From BOG-908 sp963850605 (lineage in GTDB: Bacteria > Pseudomonadota > Alphaproteobacteria > Acetobacterales > Acetobacteraceae), in the NCBI GenBank assembly GCA_963850605.1, contig CAWKLX010000003.1, forward strand, positions 613,200 through 677,199: a stretch of DNA of 64,000 bases. The letters run 5' to 3'. The notes under the pieces were generated by a model that searched no databases, had not been told where the DNA came from, and saw only the letters and a program-made list of their open reading frames with translations. Of this stretch, positions 55,657 through 63,826 are shown one piece after another (within the stretch, counting starts at the first letter, position 1; every line of letters begins with the position of its first letter). The position numbers and the translations under genes are program-made.

Positions 55657-55993
55657 CATCATCGGCGGGCGGCGCGGGGCGGCACGACGCGGCGATCCAC
55701 GCCAGGTAGCCCGGATCGCCGCCCACAACAGGCAACACCGCCACGCACGGACAGTCGTAGGGGTGCTCCGCCCGAATGCGGGCCTTCAACGCGTCCACCA
55801 GATCGGCGCGCGTTTTCACGATCAGCACCGCCTCGCCACCCTCCTCGATGCAGCCCTGCCAGCGATAGACGGTTTTCATGTCCGGCAGCACGTTGGCGCA
55901 GGCGGCCAGGCCCACCTCGACCAACGCGCGGCCGAGTGCGCGGGCCCCGTCCGTCTCGGGATGCGTCACGTAGACGAAAACGATTTCGGCCAT
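55613..55993 (-). CDS. cutA: Divalent cation tolerance protein CutA
   Basis: The 126-residue product has the CutA pattern FVYVTHPETDGARALGRALVE (key part VTHPET), ACANVLP and YRWQGCIEEGGEAVLIVKT. The trimeric PII-like fold is known for copper binding in vitro. The last 14 residues read antisense through the tRNA gene, so the natural end is probably shorter in function. The start ATG 55993 matches the family; the longer frame upstream is shadow. Confidence 0.9.
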   Translation of the reverse strand: MAEIVFVYVTHPETDGARALGRALVEVGLAACANVLPDMKTVYRWQGCIEEGGEAVLIVKTRADLVDALKARIRAEHPYDCPCVAVLPVVGGDPGYLAWIAASCRPAPPADDVVRPAGLEPATKPL

Positions 55994-56089
55994 TTTCCGT
56001 GCTCCGGCATCTGGCTCAGCCCCTGGTTGGCAGCCGGGGTGGCGGCGGCTGGTCCGGCAGGCTATGTTGCGATCAAGGAGAGTGCACCC

Positions 56090-56881
56090 ATGAAACCCGT
56101 GATCGGCGTGGTGGCCGACATTTTTTCTGGCGGCAAGCACGTCGCCCACACCGTCCAGCAAAAATACCTTGATGCCGTCACCGGCGGCGCCGGCGGCCTG
56201 GCCCTGATCCTCCCCGCGCTGATCGACACGCCAGGCGGCGCTTGGACTGACGAGGCCGATTTCGCGCAGGCATTAGGGATGCTGGACGGCCTTTTCCTGA
56301 CCGGCGCACTCAGCAACGTGGCCCCCCAGGCATACGGCGCCACCCTCGCAAACCCGAACTCGCCGGCCGATCCCGCTCGCGACCATGTCGCCCTTAGACT
56401 GATACGCGAGGCCGTTCGCGTGGGCTTGCCGGTGCTGGGCGTGTGCCGCGGTTTCCAGGAAATCAACGTGGCGCTCGGTGGGACGTTGCATCAGGCGGTG
56501 CAGGATGTTCCGGGGTTGAACGACCATCGCGAGACGCCGGATATGCCGCTCGCCGCGCAGTATGCGCCCGCCCACGACATAGCGTTCACGCCGGGAGGCC
56601 TTCTGCACAGCGCCACCGGCATGACCGGGGCGCAGGTGAACTCGCTGCACGGGCAGGGGGTGGACCGCCTGGCGCCCGGATTGGCCATAGAGGCGACGTC
56701 GCCGGACGGGCTGGTGGAGGCGTTTCGCCTGGATGACCAGGAAAAATTCGTCTTCGCCGCGCAATGGCACCCGGAATGGGCGTTTCGCGACGACCCGCTC
56801 TCGGTCGTGATTTTTCGGACCTTCGGCGAGGCCGCCCGCGCCTACGCGAAGCAGCCCCGGCAAGCGCGGCTCGCGGCCTAA
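56090..56881 (+). CDS. puuD: Gamma-glutamyl-gamma-aminobutyrate hydrolase, PuuD-like
   Basis: A 263-residue class I glutamine amidotransferase-like hydrolase with nucleophile GVCRGFQEIN, late His/Glu in QWHPEWAF, and LTGALSNVAPQ. It releases GABA from gamma-glutamyl-GABA in putrescine breakdown. AAGGAG lies 8 nt before the ATG. The puuA-like synthetase follows 41 nt downstream in the same direction. Confidence 0.9.
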   Translation: MKPVIGVVADIFSGGKHVAHTVQQKYLDAVTGGAGGLALILPALIDTPGGAWTDEADFAQALGMLDGLFLTGALSNVAPQAYGATLANPNSPADPARDHVALRLIREAVRVGLPVLGVCRGFQEINVALGGTLHQAVQDVPGLNDHRETPDMPLAAQYAPAHDIAFTPGGLLHSATGMTGAQVNSLHGQGVDRLAPGLAIEATSPDGLVEAFRLDDQEKFVFAAQWHPEWAFRDDPLSVVIFRTFGEAARAYAKQPRQARLAA

Positions 56882-56922
56882 CTAACGCCTGACGACTGAC
56901 AACTGAAACGGAGCACGCCATT

Positions 56923-58275
56923 TTGGATTTTACCGACCCGCACGTTCCCGCTCGCAGCAACACCGCGCCCTCGGTCCTGGAAGCCTTCGTGGTCGACGTG
57001 AACGGCATCGCGCGCGGCAAATGGGTGCCGGCCGAGCGCATCCCCGAGGTGATGCAAAAGGGCGTGGCCCTGCCGCGGTCGGTCTACGCGCTGGACGTAT
57101 GGGGCTGCGACGTGCCGGAAGCGGGCCTGTGCGTCGGCACTGGCGACCCGGACGGCATCTGCATGCCAGTAGAGGGAACGCTGCTGCCGGTCACCTGGCT
57201 GACACGGCCCACCACGCAGCTTCTGTTGAGCATGGTCGATCAGGACGGCACCCCCTTCTACGCCGACCCCCGCGTGGTGCTGGCCCGCGTCGCGCAAAAA
57301 TTCAAAGACGCGAAGCTGACGCCGGTAATGGCGACCGAGCTCGAATTCTACATCATCGACCGCCGTCGCACACCGCGCGACCCGGTCTCCCCGCCCAGCA
57401 GTCATGAGGGGCGTTGGAACGGCTGGCAGACGCAGGTTTTGTCCATTGCCGAGCTGCACAGTTTCGAACCGCTGCTGGCCGACATTTTTCACGCGTGCGA
57501 ACGGCAGAACCTGCCCGCCGACACGGTGGTGCGGGAGAACGGCCCTGGCCAGTACGAGGTCAATCTCAACCACGTGGCCGACCCGCTGGTCGCCGCCGAC
57601 CATGCGTTTTTGCTGAAACGCATTGTGAAAGGTGTCGCGCGGCAACACGGGCTGGACGCGACGTTCATGGCCAAGCCCTACGGCAATCTGGCCGGCAGCG
57701 GCATGCACGTGCACATGTCCATTCTCGACGAGCGTGGGCAAAACATCATGGCCGGCGAGGGGGGCGCACCCACGCAGCGCCTGAAGCACGTGGTCGGCGG
57801 CATGCTGGAGACGATGGCCGACACCATGCTGCTGCTCGCCCCGCATGCCAATTCGTTTCGAAGGCTGACGCCTGGCGGCCATGCGCCGACCAATCTCACC
57901 TGGGGTTTGGATAACCGCCGCGCCGCCGTGCGGGTGATCACGGCCGGGCGGGCCACGCGGGTGGAGCATCGCGTGGCGGGTGCCGACTGCAACCCGTATC
58001 TTGCAGTGGCCGGCGTGTTGGCGGGCGCCATGCATGGATTGCGCGGCGAAATCGACCCCGGCCGCGCCATCGAAGGCGAAGACCAGGCGGAGTTCGGTGC
58101 GCTGCCTGTCAACTGGGATGATGCGATCGACGAATTCGATGCGAGCGACGTGCTGGGCGAGTATCTGGGGCTGGACTACCAGGACCTGTTCTCGGCGTGC
58201 AAGCGGCAGGAGCAGGCGGAGTTCCGGCGGCGGGTGACGGATGTGGAATATGACGCGTATTTGCAGTCGGTTTAG
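56923..58275 (+). CDS. puuA: Gamma-glutamylputrescine synthetase-like, glutamine synthetase family
   Basis: The 450-residue product starts at TTG 56923. It has the glutamine-synthetase catalytic motifs TELEFYIID, NGPGQYEVNL and MAKPYGNLAGSGMHVHMS (partially quoted), and RVEHRVAGADCNPYL. The PuuA subfamily joins glutamate to putrescine. Its pairing with puuD supports polyamine use; the two class III aminotransferases at 21.0 and 24.3 kb could supply the transamination step. No puuB/puuC is in the window. Confidence 0.9.
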   Translation: MDFTDPHVPARSNTAPSVLEAFVVDVNGIARGKWVPAERIPEVMQKGVALPRSVYALDVWGCDVPEAGLCVGTGDPDGICMPVEGTLLPVTWLTRPTTQLLLSMVDQDGTPFYADPRVVLARVAQKFKDAKLTPVMATELEFYIIDRRRTPRDPVSPPSSHEGRWNGWQTQVLSIAELHSFEPLLADIFHACERQNLPADTVVRENGPGQYEVNLNHVADPLVAADHAFLLKRIVKGVARQHGLDATFMAKPYGNLAGSGMHVHMSILDERGQNIMAGEGGAPTQRLKHVVGGMLETMADTMLLLAPHANSFRRLTPGGHAPTNLTWGLDNRRAAVRVITAGRATRVEHRVAGADCNPYLAVAGVLAGAMHGLRGEIDPGRAIEGEDQAEFGALPVNWDDAIDEFDASDVLGEYLGLDYQDLFSACKRQEQAEFRRRVTDVEYDAYLQSV

Positions 58276-58300
58276 TGTCGTGAACCACAATTTCGGTCAC

Positions 58301-58407
58301 TCATTCTTGGGCTGATGTGTTGTAGGTGCGAAGCGCTCGATGGTATCGCCTCTGCCAATTACCCGGCCGGTGGCCATGTCGATCGCGGCAAACACCGGTT
58401 TTGAGCT
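58301..58407 (-). mobile_element. Possible IS630-type transposase remnant
   Basis: On the minus strand a short frame reads KPVFAAIDMATGRVIGR before losing similarity. This resembles the start of the DDE core of IS630-family transposases (LFAALDxATGxVIG). Stops flank it and no terminal repeats are visible, so it would be a relic of about 100 nt. Confidence 0.35.
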
Positions 58408-58514
58408 TCAGACCCGGGACATCAGCAGGCTTGCACCGTGACAAATGGGTAGGCGAGGCGTAACGACGCCGACCAGACCGGGACGGTATGGTCGGCGTGC
58501 TTGGGCCTTGACGG

Positions 58515-58940
58515 CTAATTAGGGGCAAAGCTTCCGGAGAAGAAGAATTCCCCGGCGAACAGGCCCGTTCCGATGCTCAGGAATGTGCCACCCGTAAAGG
58601 CAGATGACAGTTCCGGCTGTGCGTCGACCTGGCCCGACCAAACCTGATACGTCACCTGTGTCGCGTGGTCCTTTCGCAGCATGCTAATGCGCCCTGTAGA
58701 TGGGCAGTAGTAGCCCTGCATATCGGCTACATTAGACGTGCCGACGGCCTGCATGGTCCCGAGAATCTGGTCGCACGTTCCGCTCGACGATTGCGACGTG
58801 ACTGTAACTGCGACACCGCTCTGGTTCGCGTTCCAAACCCATGGGCCGCCGACGACAGACGCCGGAAACTGCGCGGCAGAAGCGCTGGTTACCGCAGCGA
58901 TGCTGCCGGCGGATACAAGGAGAGCAAGAAGCTTTTTCAT
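58515..58940 (-). CDS. Small exported protein, family 1 of a tandem pair
   Basis: The 141-residue product has a signal peptide (KKLLALLVSAGSIAAVTSASA) and a beta-rich mature part with GYYCPSTGRISMLRKDHAT. It shares the pattern GYYCPxxGxI....R.D.AT..T.QV with the next gene, so the two are duplicated relatives. Two cysteines (TCDQI and YYCP) could form a disulfide. No known family recognised. It ends before an intergenic relic of a transposase. Confidence 0.7.
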   Translation of the reverse strand: MKKLLALLVSAGSIAAVTSASAAQFPASVVGGPWVWNANQSGVAVTVTSQSSSGTCDQILGTMQAVGTSNVADMQGYYCPSTGRISMLRKDHATQVTYQVWSGQVDAQPELSSAFTGGTFLSIGTGLFAGEFFFSGSFAPN

Positions 58941-58977
58941 TGGATAAGTCCTTTCCAGACTGGGTGAGATTTTGAGA

Positions 58978-59397
58978 TTAGTTGCTAACTGCGAAGGGAT
59001 AGTCGCCGAGGTTGCCAAGAGCGTCGTATTCGCCGAACGTTCCGCCCAGCTTGTTGCTCTGCCGCGGGGCGGTTACCGCGAAATTGCCGCGATAAACCTG
59101 GAAGGTTTGACCCGTGGCGGGATCATTGCGCACGAACGCGATCGCGCCGCTTTTCGGACAATAATAGCCGACGACCGGATCGGTACTACCTGCGCCCGTA
59201 TCGACCAAATTGCCGCCGATGGCGACGCATGGTGTGCCGTTCGCCTGCGACGTGATCTTGAGCTGGATGGTAGCGGTGTTGGCGCCGCCGGTGTAGCTGC
59301 CGATGATGTTCGCGGGCCAGGTGGCGGCAGTTGCAACGCTCGTTGCGAGCGCAGAGGCCAGGCATAGGCCCAGACTCGCGAGGTGAATGGTACGCAT
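58978..59397 (-). CDS. Small exported protein, family 2 of the tandem pair
   Basis: The 139-residue product has a signal peptide (ASALATSVATA) and the mature motif GYYCPKSGAIAFVRNDPAT, paralogous to the neighbour at 58515. The late part (GGTFGEYDALGNLGDYPFAV) also corresponds. Cysteine pairing is likely. The pair is divergent from the sigma factor gene. Start ATG 59397 is chosen from the open frame that begins upstream. Confidence 0.7.
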   Translation of the reverse strand: MRTIHLASLGLCLASALATSVATAATWPANIIGSYTGGANTATIQLKITSQANGTPCVAIGGNLVDTGAGSTDPVVGYYCPKSGAIAFVRNDPATGQTFQVYRGNFAVTAPRQSNKLGGTFGEYDALGNLGDYPFAVSN

Positions 59398-59758
59398 GAT
59401 GTTGATCTCCGTTGATGTGAGTGAGGAACGTTTGGCGATGTGAGGGCCGTCGTCTGGGCTCTCCATCGAATGAACGCGATGCCGCGGCGAAACCGGACAT
59501 GAACCGATACAATCTGCTGAAGGCGGGATACCCAGATGCCGCTGCACGCGGCCTCGACATGGTCCTTTCAAAACCAAATCTTTGCTCGTAAGCTACGGTC
59601 GCGTATTGTTTGGGCATTTCACGTTGGGTATGATCCGGCCTTACTCGCCTGCGGATCATGCTCCAGCTCTCTTTCGTCGAAAACTCATCATTCGAGAAAG
59701 GCATCGCCATTCGATCGGAGGATGCGCGATCTGCCCGGAACCAGCAGGATACATACAA
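59398..59758. other. Intergenic region with a family B repeat
   Basis: This 361-nt stretch separates the exported protein pair (minus) from the sigma factor (plus) and must hold both promoters. The first 225 nt hold no convincing gene. The rest contains an inverted family B element. Confidence 0.6.
59625..59730 (-). repeat. Dispersed repeat family B copy, reversed (B4)
   Basis: Read on the minus strand it starts GCATCCTCCGATCGAATGGC and contains the middle AAAACTC-like spacer (GAGTTTTCGACGAAAG) and the second hairpin ending GGATCATACCC. It has the layout of B2 and B3 with more substitutions. Confidence 0.6.
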
Positions 59759-60283
59759 ATGTATGAGCAAGACGCAGCGGCCGTCGATGCGCTCTGGACC
59801 GGACTTTATCCGGACCTCAAGCAACTCGCCCGGTCGCGTCTGCGGCGCAGCGGACCCAACACGCTGCTCGACACATCCGGCCTCGTGAATGACGCCTACC
59901 TTCGGGTCGCTGGCGCCGCCAGCCTGCGGGAAGCTTCGCCAGGGCAGTTCCTCGCCTATGCCGCGCGCGCGATGCGCAGTGTGGTGGTCGACCTCGCGCG
60001 CGAACGACAGGCACAGCGACGCGGTGGCAACCAGGCCCGCATCACCCTCAGCACCGCGATCGCCGACGGCGGCGCCGCTCAAGACGAACCCCTCGACCTG
60101 GACCGCGCCCTAAACCAGCTCGCCGCAGTCGAACCGCGCCTCAGCCAGGTTGTGGAAATGCGCTATTTCGGCGGTTTCACCGAAGCGGAAATCGGCACGG
60201 CACTCGGGCTCACCGAACGTACCGTGCGGCGTGATTGGGAAAAGGCCCGGCTGCTGCTGCGGACCATGCTCAGCGACGTGTAA
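59759..60283 (+). CDS. ECF-type RNA polymerase sigma factor (Sigma70_ECF/TIGR02999-like)
   Basis: The 174-residue product has sigma2-like LLDTSGLVNDAYLRV and sigma4-like helix-turn-helix TEAEIGTALGLTERTVRRDW. It lacks an obvious anti-sigma partner. The next gene is a membrane Ser/Thr kinase. That pairing is the hallmark of ECF43-type factors, where phosphorylation by the kinase switches the sigma factor on (studied in Xanthomonas); this link is family knowledge, not shown here. Start ATG 59759. Confidence 0.85.
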   Translation: MYEQDAAAVDALWTGLYPDLKQLARSRLRRSGPNTLLDTSGLVNDAYLRVAGAASLREASPGQFLAYAARAMRSVVVDLARERQAQRRGGNQARITLSTAIADGGAAQDEPLDLDRALNQLAAVEPRLSQVVEMRYFGGFTEAEIGTALGLTERTVRRDWEKARLLLRTMLSDV

Positions 60284-60296
60284 GGCACGCAAGCCC

Positions 60297-60346
60297 CCCT
60301 TTCACGAGAAAAAGAAGCAACACTTTTTCGCGCTGTCGCGAACCCT
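60297..60346 (+). repeat. Dispersed repeat family A, partial copy (A6)
   Basis: GAGAAAAAGAAGCAACACTTTTT is followed by the core variant CGCTGTCGCGAACC. Only the left arm and core are present. It lies between the sigma factor and kinase genes. Confidence 0.5.
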
Positions 60347-60405
60347 GCATGTCCGGATCGGCTCCGATTTTCCGTCCTCTAGCAAAGAAACTCTGGAACT
60401 GTCGG

Positions 60406-63224
60406 ATGTCCGCCCTGCCTTGCCCGCCGCAATACTGGTCGCGCTTCTCCTCTCTTCTCGATGAAGCCATGGAGCTGCCTGAGGGGGAGCGCGACACCTG
60501 GTTGCGCTCGCTCCAAGACAGTGACGGAGAGCTGCGCCCCTGGCTTGCCCGCGTTCTGGGCAGCGCCGCCAACGCCAGTACCCGGCGACTTTCTTTCCCA
60601 CCCGTCTCCCTACCTTGAAATCTCCGACGACCTCTCGCCCGGCGACATGGTCGGCCCTTACCGCCTGATCGCCCTGCTCGGGCAGGGCGGCATGGGCCGG
60701 GTCTGGCGCGCCGCCCCAGCCCAGGACGGCCCCGCCCGCGATGTTGCCCTGAAACTTCCGCATGCGGAAATGGTCACCGGTCCATTTCGTGCCCGTTTCC
60801 GCCGTGAACGCGACCTGCTCGCCGGCTTGTCCCATCCGCACATCGCCACACTCTACGATGCGAGCGTCGCTGCCAGCGGACACCCCTACCTCGCTCTCGA
60901 GCTCGTCTCCGGTCAGCCGATCACCGCGCAGTGCGAGGCCGCCGCTAAGCCCCTGGAACGCCGGGTTGAGTTGATCGGTCAGGTGCTCTCCGCTCTCGGA
61001 TACGCCCACGCCCGGCTGATCGTACATCGCGACATCAAACCGTCGAACGTCCTCGTCACCGCGGAAGGCACGGTCAAGCTGCTCGATTTCGGCATCGCCC
61101 TCCTGCTTGACCCCGCCGAGGCGATCGACGGCCATGTGCTCACCACCGCCGGCCGCCTCGCCACCCCTGGATACGCGGCGCCCGAGCAGATGGAAGGCGG
61201 CCGGGTTACAGTCGCCACCGACCTGTTCGCCGTGGGCGTCCTCCTGTTCGAGCTCTGCACCGGCCAACGCCCGCCGCGGCTCCACTTCGGCGGCGATCCC
61301 GCGCCACTCGCCTCCGCCTGCGTTGCCGCCAGCCCGCCGGCGGGGCTGTCCGACGCTCCCGCCCTACGCCGCCGATTGCGTGGCGACCTGGACGCCATCA
61401 TCGCGAAATCCCTCTCTATCGAGCCGTCTCAACGCTACGTATCGGCCGAAGCCTTTGCCCGCGACCTCCGCCGCTGGCAGGATGGGCTTCCAGTCTCAGC
61501 CAGGCGCATCGGCCGGCTGGCACTGGCCGGCAAGTTCGTCCGACGCAACCGCGTGCCCGCTGGCCTTGCCGCCCTGCTGGCCGTCGCGCTGTTCGCAGGC
61601 ATTATCGGGGTCGCCTGGCAGGCCCACCGCGCCGAGCGCGAGGCCGCCCGAGCCGTCGCCGTGAAGGACTTCCTCATCGCCCTGTTCAAACAAGGCGATG
61701 CAGTCAGCGCCGGCAAGCGTCTGGACACCATGACTGCCCGCGAAATGCTGGACGCCGGCGCCGACCGGGCCGATACCGCATTCGCCCTCGATCCCGCCAC
61801 AGAAATCGAGCTGCTGGACACGCTAGGAGAAATCTACGATTGGGCCGACCAGTCCGACCGCGCCGAACGTGTCTGGCGGCGCCACCTTGAGCTCGCCACC
61901 CATCTGTATGGCTCCGCCGACCCCAGGGTGATCGATAGCGCAATCAAGCTCGCCTACAGCGAAATCTACTTTCTGCGCGACGACGCAGCAAAGGCGCTTC
62001 TCGATCGCATACGCCAGCCCCTTCTCGCCCGCTACGGCCAAACCAGTCAGTTGCAGGCGTGGTGGCTCGCCGCCCGCGCCCGCGCGCTCCGGGCCACGCC
62101 AGGCGGCCGCGAGGAAGCCCTGCGTGACGATCAACAGGCAATCGACATCTTCCGCACCAATTTTCCGGACGACCCGCATTACCTCGACGCGCTGTATGAC
62201 CTCGCAGGCTACCAATACGATAGTGAACGCTACACCGACGCGCTCGCCTCCATCGAGGCGCGGCGCGACATCTACATCGCCCGCCACCAGCGCGACCAGA
62301 GCAACGACCTTGCCTACTACACCGACAAGGCCGGCAGCCTGCAACGAACTCGGCCGCGTCGGCGAGGCCGAAACCAATTACCTGCTGGCCCAGACGTTGG
62401 CGGAAAAACTTTTCGGCACCGACAGCATCTGGTATCAGCACGCACTCATCGGCCGCGCCCAAATGGCTCACTTGCGTGGCGAACGCGACCGCGCCTGGCG
62501 CATCTTCCGCGAGGCCCTATCCATCGACCAGCACCGCGCCGCCGCAAGCGGCCAATCCACTTCCCTACAGCGCATGATCGGCGCCGCCATGGCACGTGAA
62601 GGCCGTTACCCCGACGCCATCGCCACCCTCGAGCCAGTCCTCAAAGCGACGCTCCTGCATCCCCACGACGAGCAGAATGCCCGCCGCACCCGCATCATGC
62701 TCGCCGACGCCTACGACCAAGCCGCCCGCTCCGAGGAAGCCCGCGCCCAACTCAAGGCGGCCCGCGCCGACTGGCTGCATTACGGCCCGCAGGACGGTGC
62801 CGGCGCACTCGGCGCCCGCGAACGCTGGGCTCGCTTTTTGCTGGACCATAACGACGCCTCATCGGCTGCCGCAGAATATCGCGCCATCCTCGCAGTCAAC
62901 AATGGCCGTCCCATGATCGCCGCCGCCCTCGCACAGGCCGGTCTTGCCCGCATCGCTTTGGCGCAAGGCAGCTTGCCCGAGGCGCAGGCCCAAAGCGTAC
63001 AATCGTTGCGCACGCTCAGCGCCATCACGCTGGAATACGACGTGCGGGCGAGCGTCGATATACGACTTGCCCGAGCCGAGATTCTGGCTGCTGCCGGGAG
63101 CCGTGGCGAAGCCTTGCGCCTCGCAAAGTCTGCTGAAGCCGACGCCCAACTCTGGGATGCCCCATCCAGTCCGCAGCTGGTCGGCGCACACGCCATAGTA
63201 GCGCATCTTGGTCAGTCCTGGTGA
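60406..63224 (+). CDS. Membrane Ser/Thr protein kinase with C-terminal TPRs, two frameshifts
   Basis: Three frames join to about 938 residues. The N-terminal part ends STGDFL, typical of this kinase group. The kinase domain has GQGGMGRVW, catalytic VALK, HRDIKPSNV, and DFGIAL. A membrane helix follows (AGLAALLAVALFAGIIG), then TPR-like repeats to the end. Breaks are at 60578-60583 (AGTACCCGG) and 62340-62345 (CTGCAACG); one base removed at each gives full frame. It is probably a sensor for the ECF sigma factor upstream; the ligand is unknown. Confidence 0.88.
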
Positions 63225-63310
63225 AGCAGCATGGCGACCGGACTGGCACGAGAAGGATTTGGCCAAGAATGAACACGGCCGACCTGTGGCGCATGGCCGC
63301 TGCGCTGCCC

Positions 63311-63382
63311 TACAGAGCATTATCCGACCAATCGCAATATTCGATCGGATAGAGATGCTCGTCAAAACAACATGCGATAGCG
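63311..63382 (+). repeat. Dispersed repeat family B, left half (B5)
   Basis: AGAGCATTATCCGACC...TTCGATCGGATAGAGATGCTCGTCAAAACA keeps only the first hairpin region and the AAAACA spacer of the full copies. Only the left part is given in full above. It is between the kinase and the small exported protein. Confidence 0.6.
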
Positions 63383-63451
63383 CGGCACCGTCTGTTCCAT
63401 CAAAAATGTGCGGCTATGAACCCGCGGCGACCCTGGCGCGTTCGATAAACC

Positions 63452-63826
63452 ATGGTATCGGGTTCAAAAATTCTTCTGGCGGCGGCGTTCTCGGCGGGGT
63501 TTGCCGCGTCCACCGTCTATTGCCCCCGCGCGGCTTATGGCAGCGACTTCTCGGCTTTTGCTGAGGATGAAGCTGCCTGCAGCCGGGTCGGCGGTGCGGC
63601 CATCAAGGGTGGTTCCGGAGGCTTGGCGGCACAACGCTATGATTATGCCTATCGCCGGTGCATGGCTGCGCATGTTCGGATGCGGCAAATGGATGCATAC
63701 GGGCAGAGCGGGCCGTATAATAACGACTATCCCGTAGGTAATCCGCACAGCTTCGATTACCCGGATGCGTTTTACAGCGTACCCTACGCGACCCCAGGTT
63801 ATGGATATGACGGTTTCGGCTACTAG
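63452..63826 (+). CDS. Small exported Tyr/Gly-rich protein
   Basis: A 124-residue protein with a signal peptide (SKILLAAAFSAGFAAS) and a mature part with three cysteines (one near the signal end, AACSRVGG, YRRCMAAH) and a C-terminal stretch rich in tyrosine, glycine and proline (TPGYGYDGFGY). No family recognised. Its last four bases overlap the end of an opposing gene. Confidence 0.7.
   Translation: MVSGSKILLAAAFSAGFAASTVYCPRAAYGSDFSAFAEDEAACSRVGGAAIKGGSGGLAAQRYDYAYRRCMAAHVRMRQMDAYGQSGPYNNDYPVGNPHSFDYPDAFYSVPYATPGYGYDGFGY

Noticed and set aside
58301..58528. 75-residue minus-strand frame as a gene
   Set aside because: Basic, low-complexity translation; only a short other-frame piece resembles a transposase, so it is kept as a relic instead.
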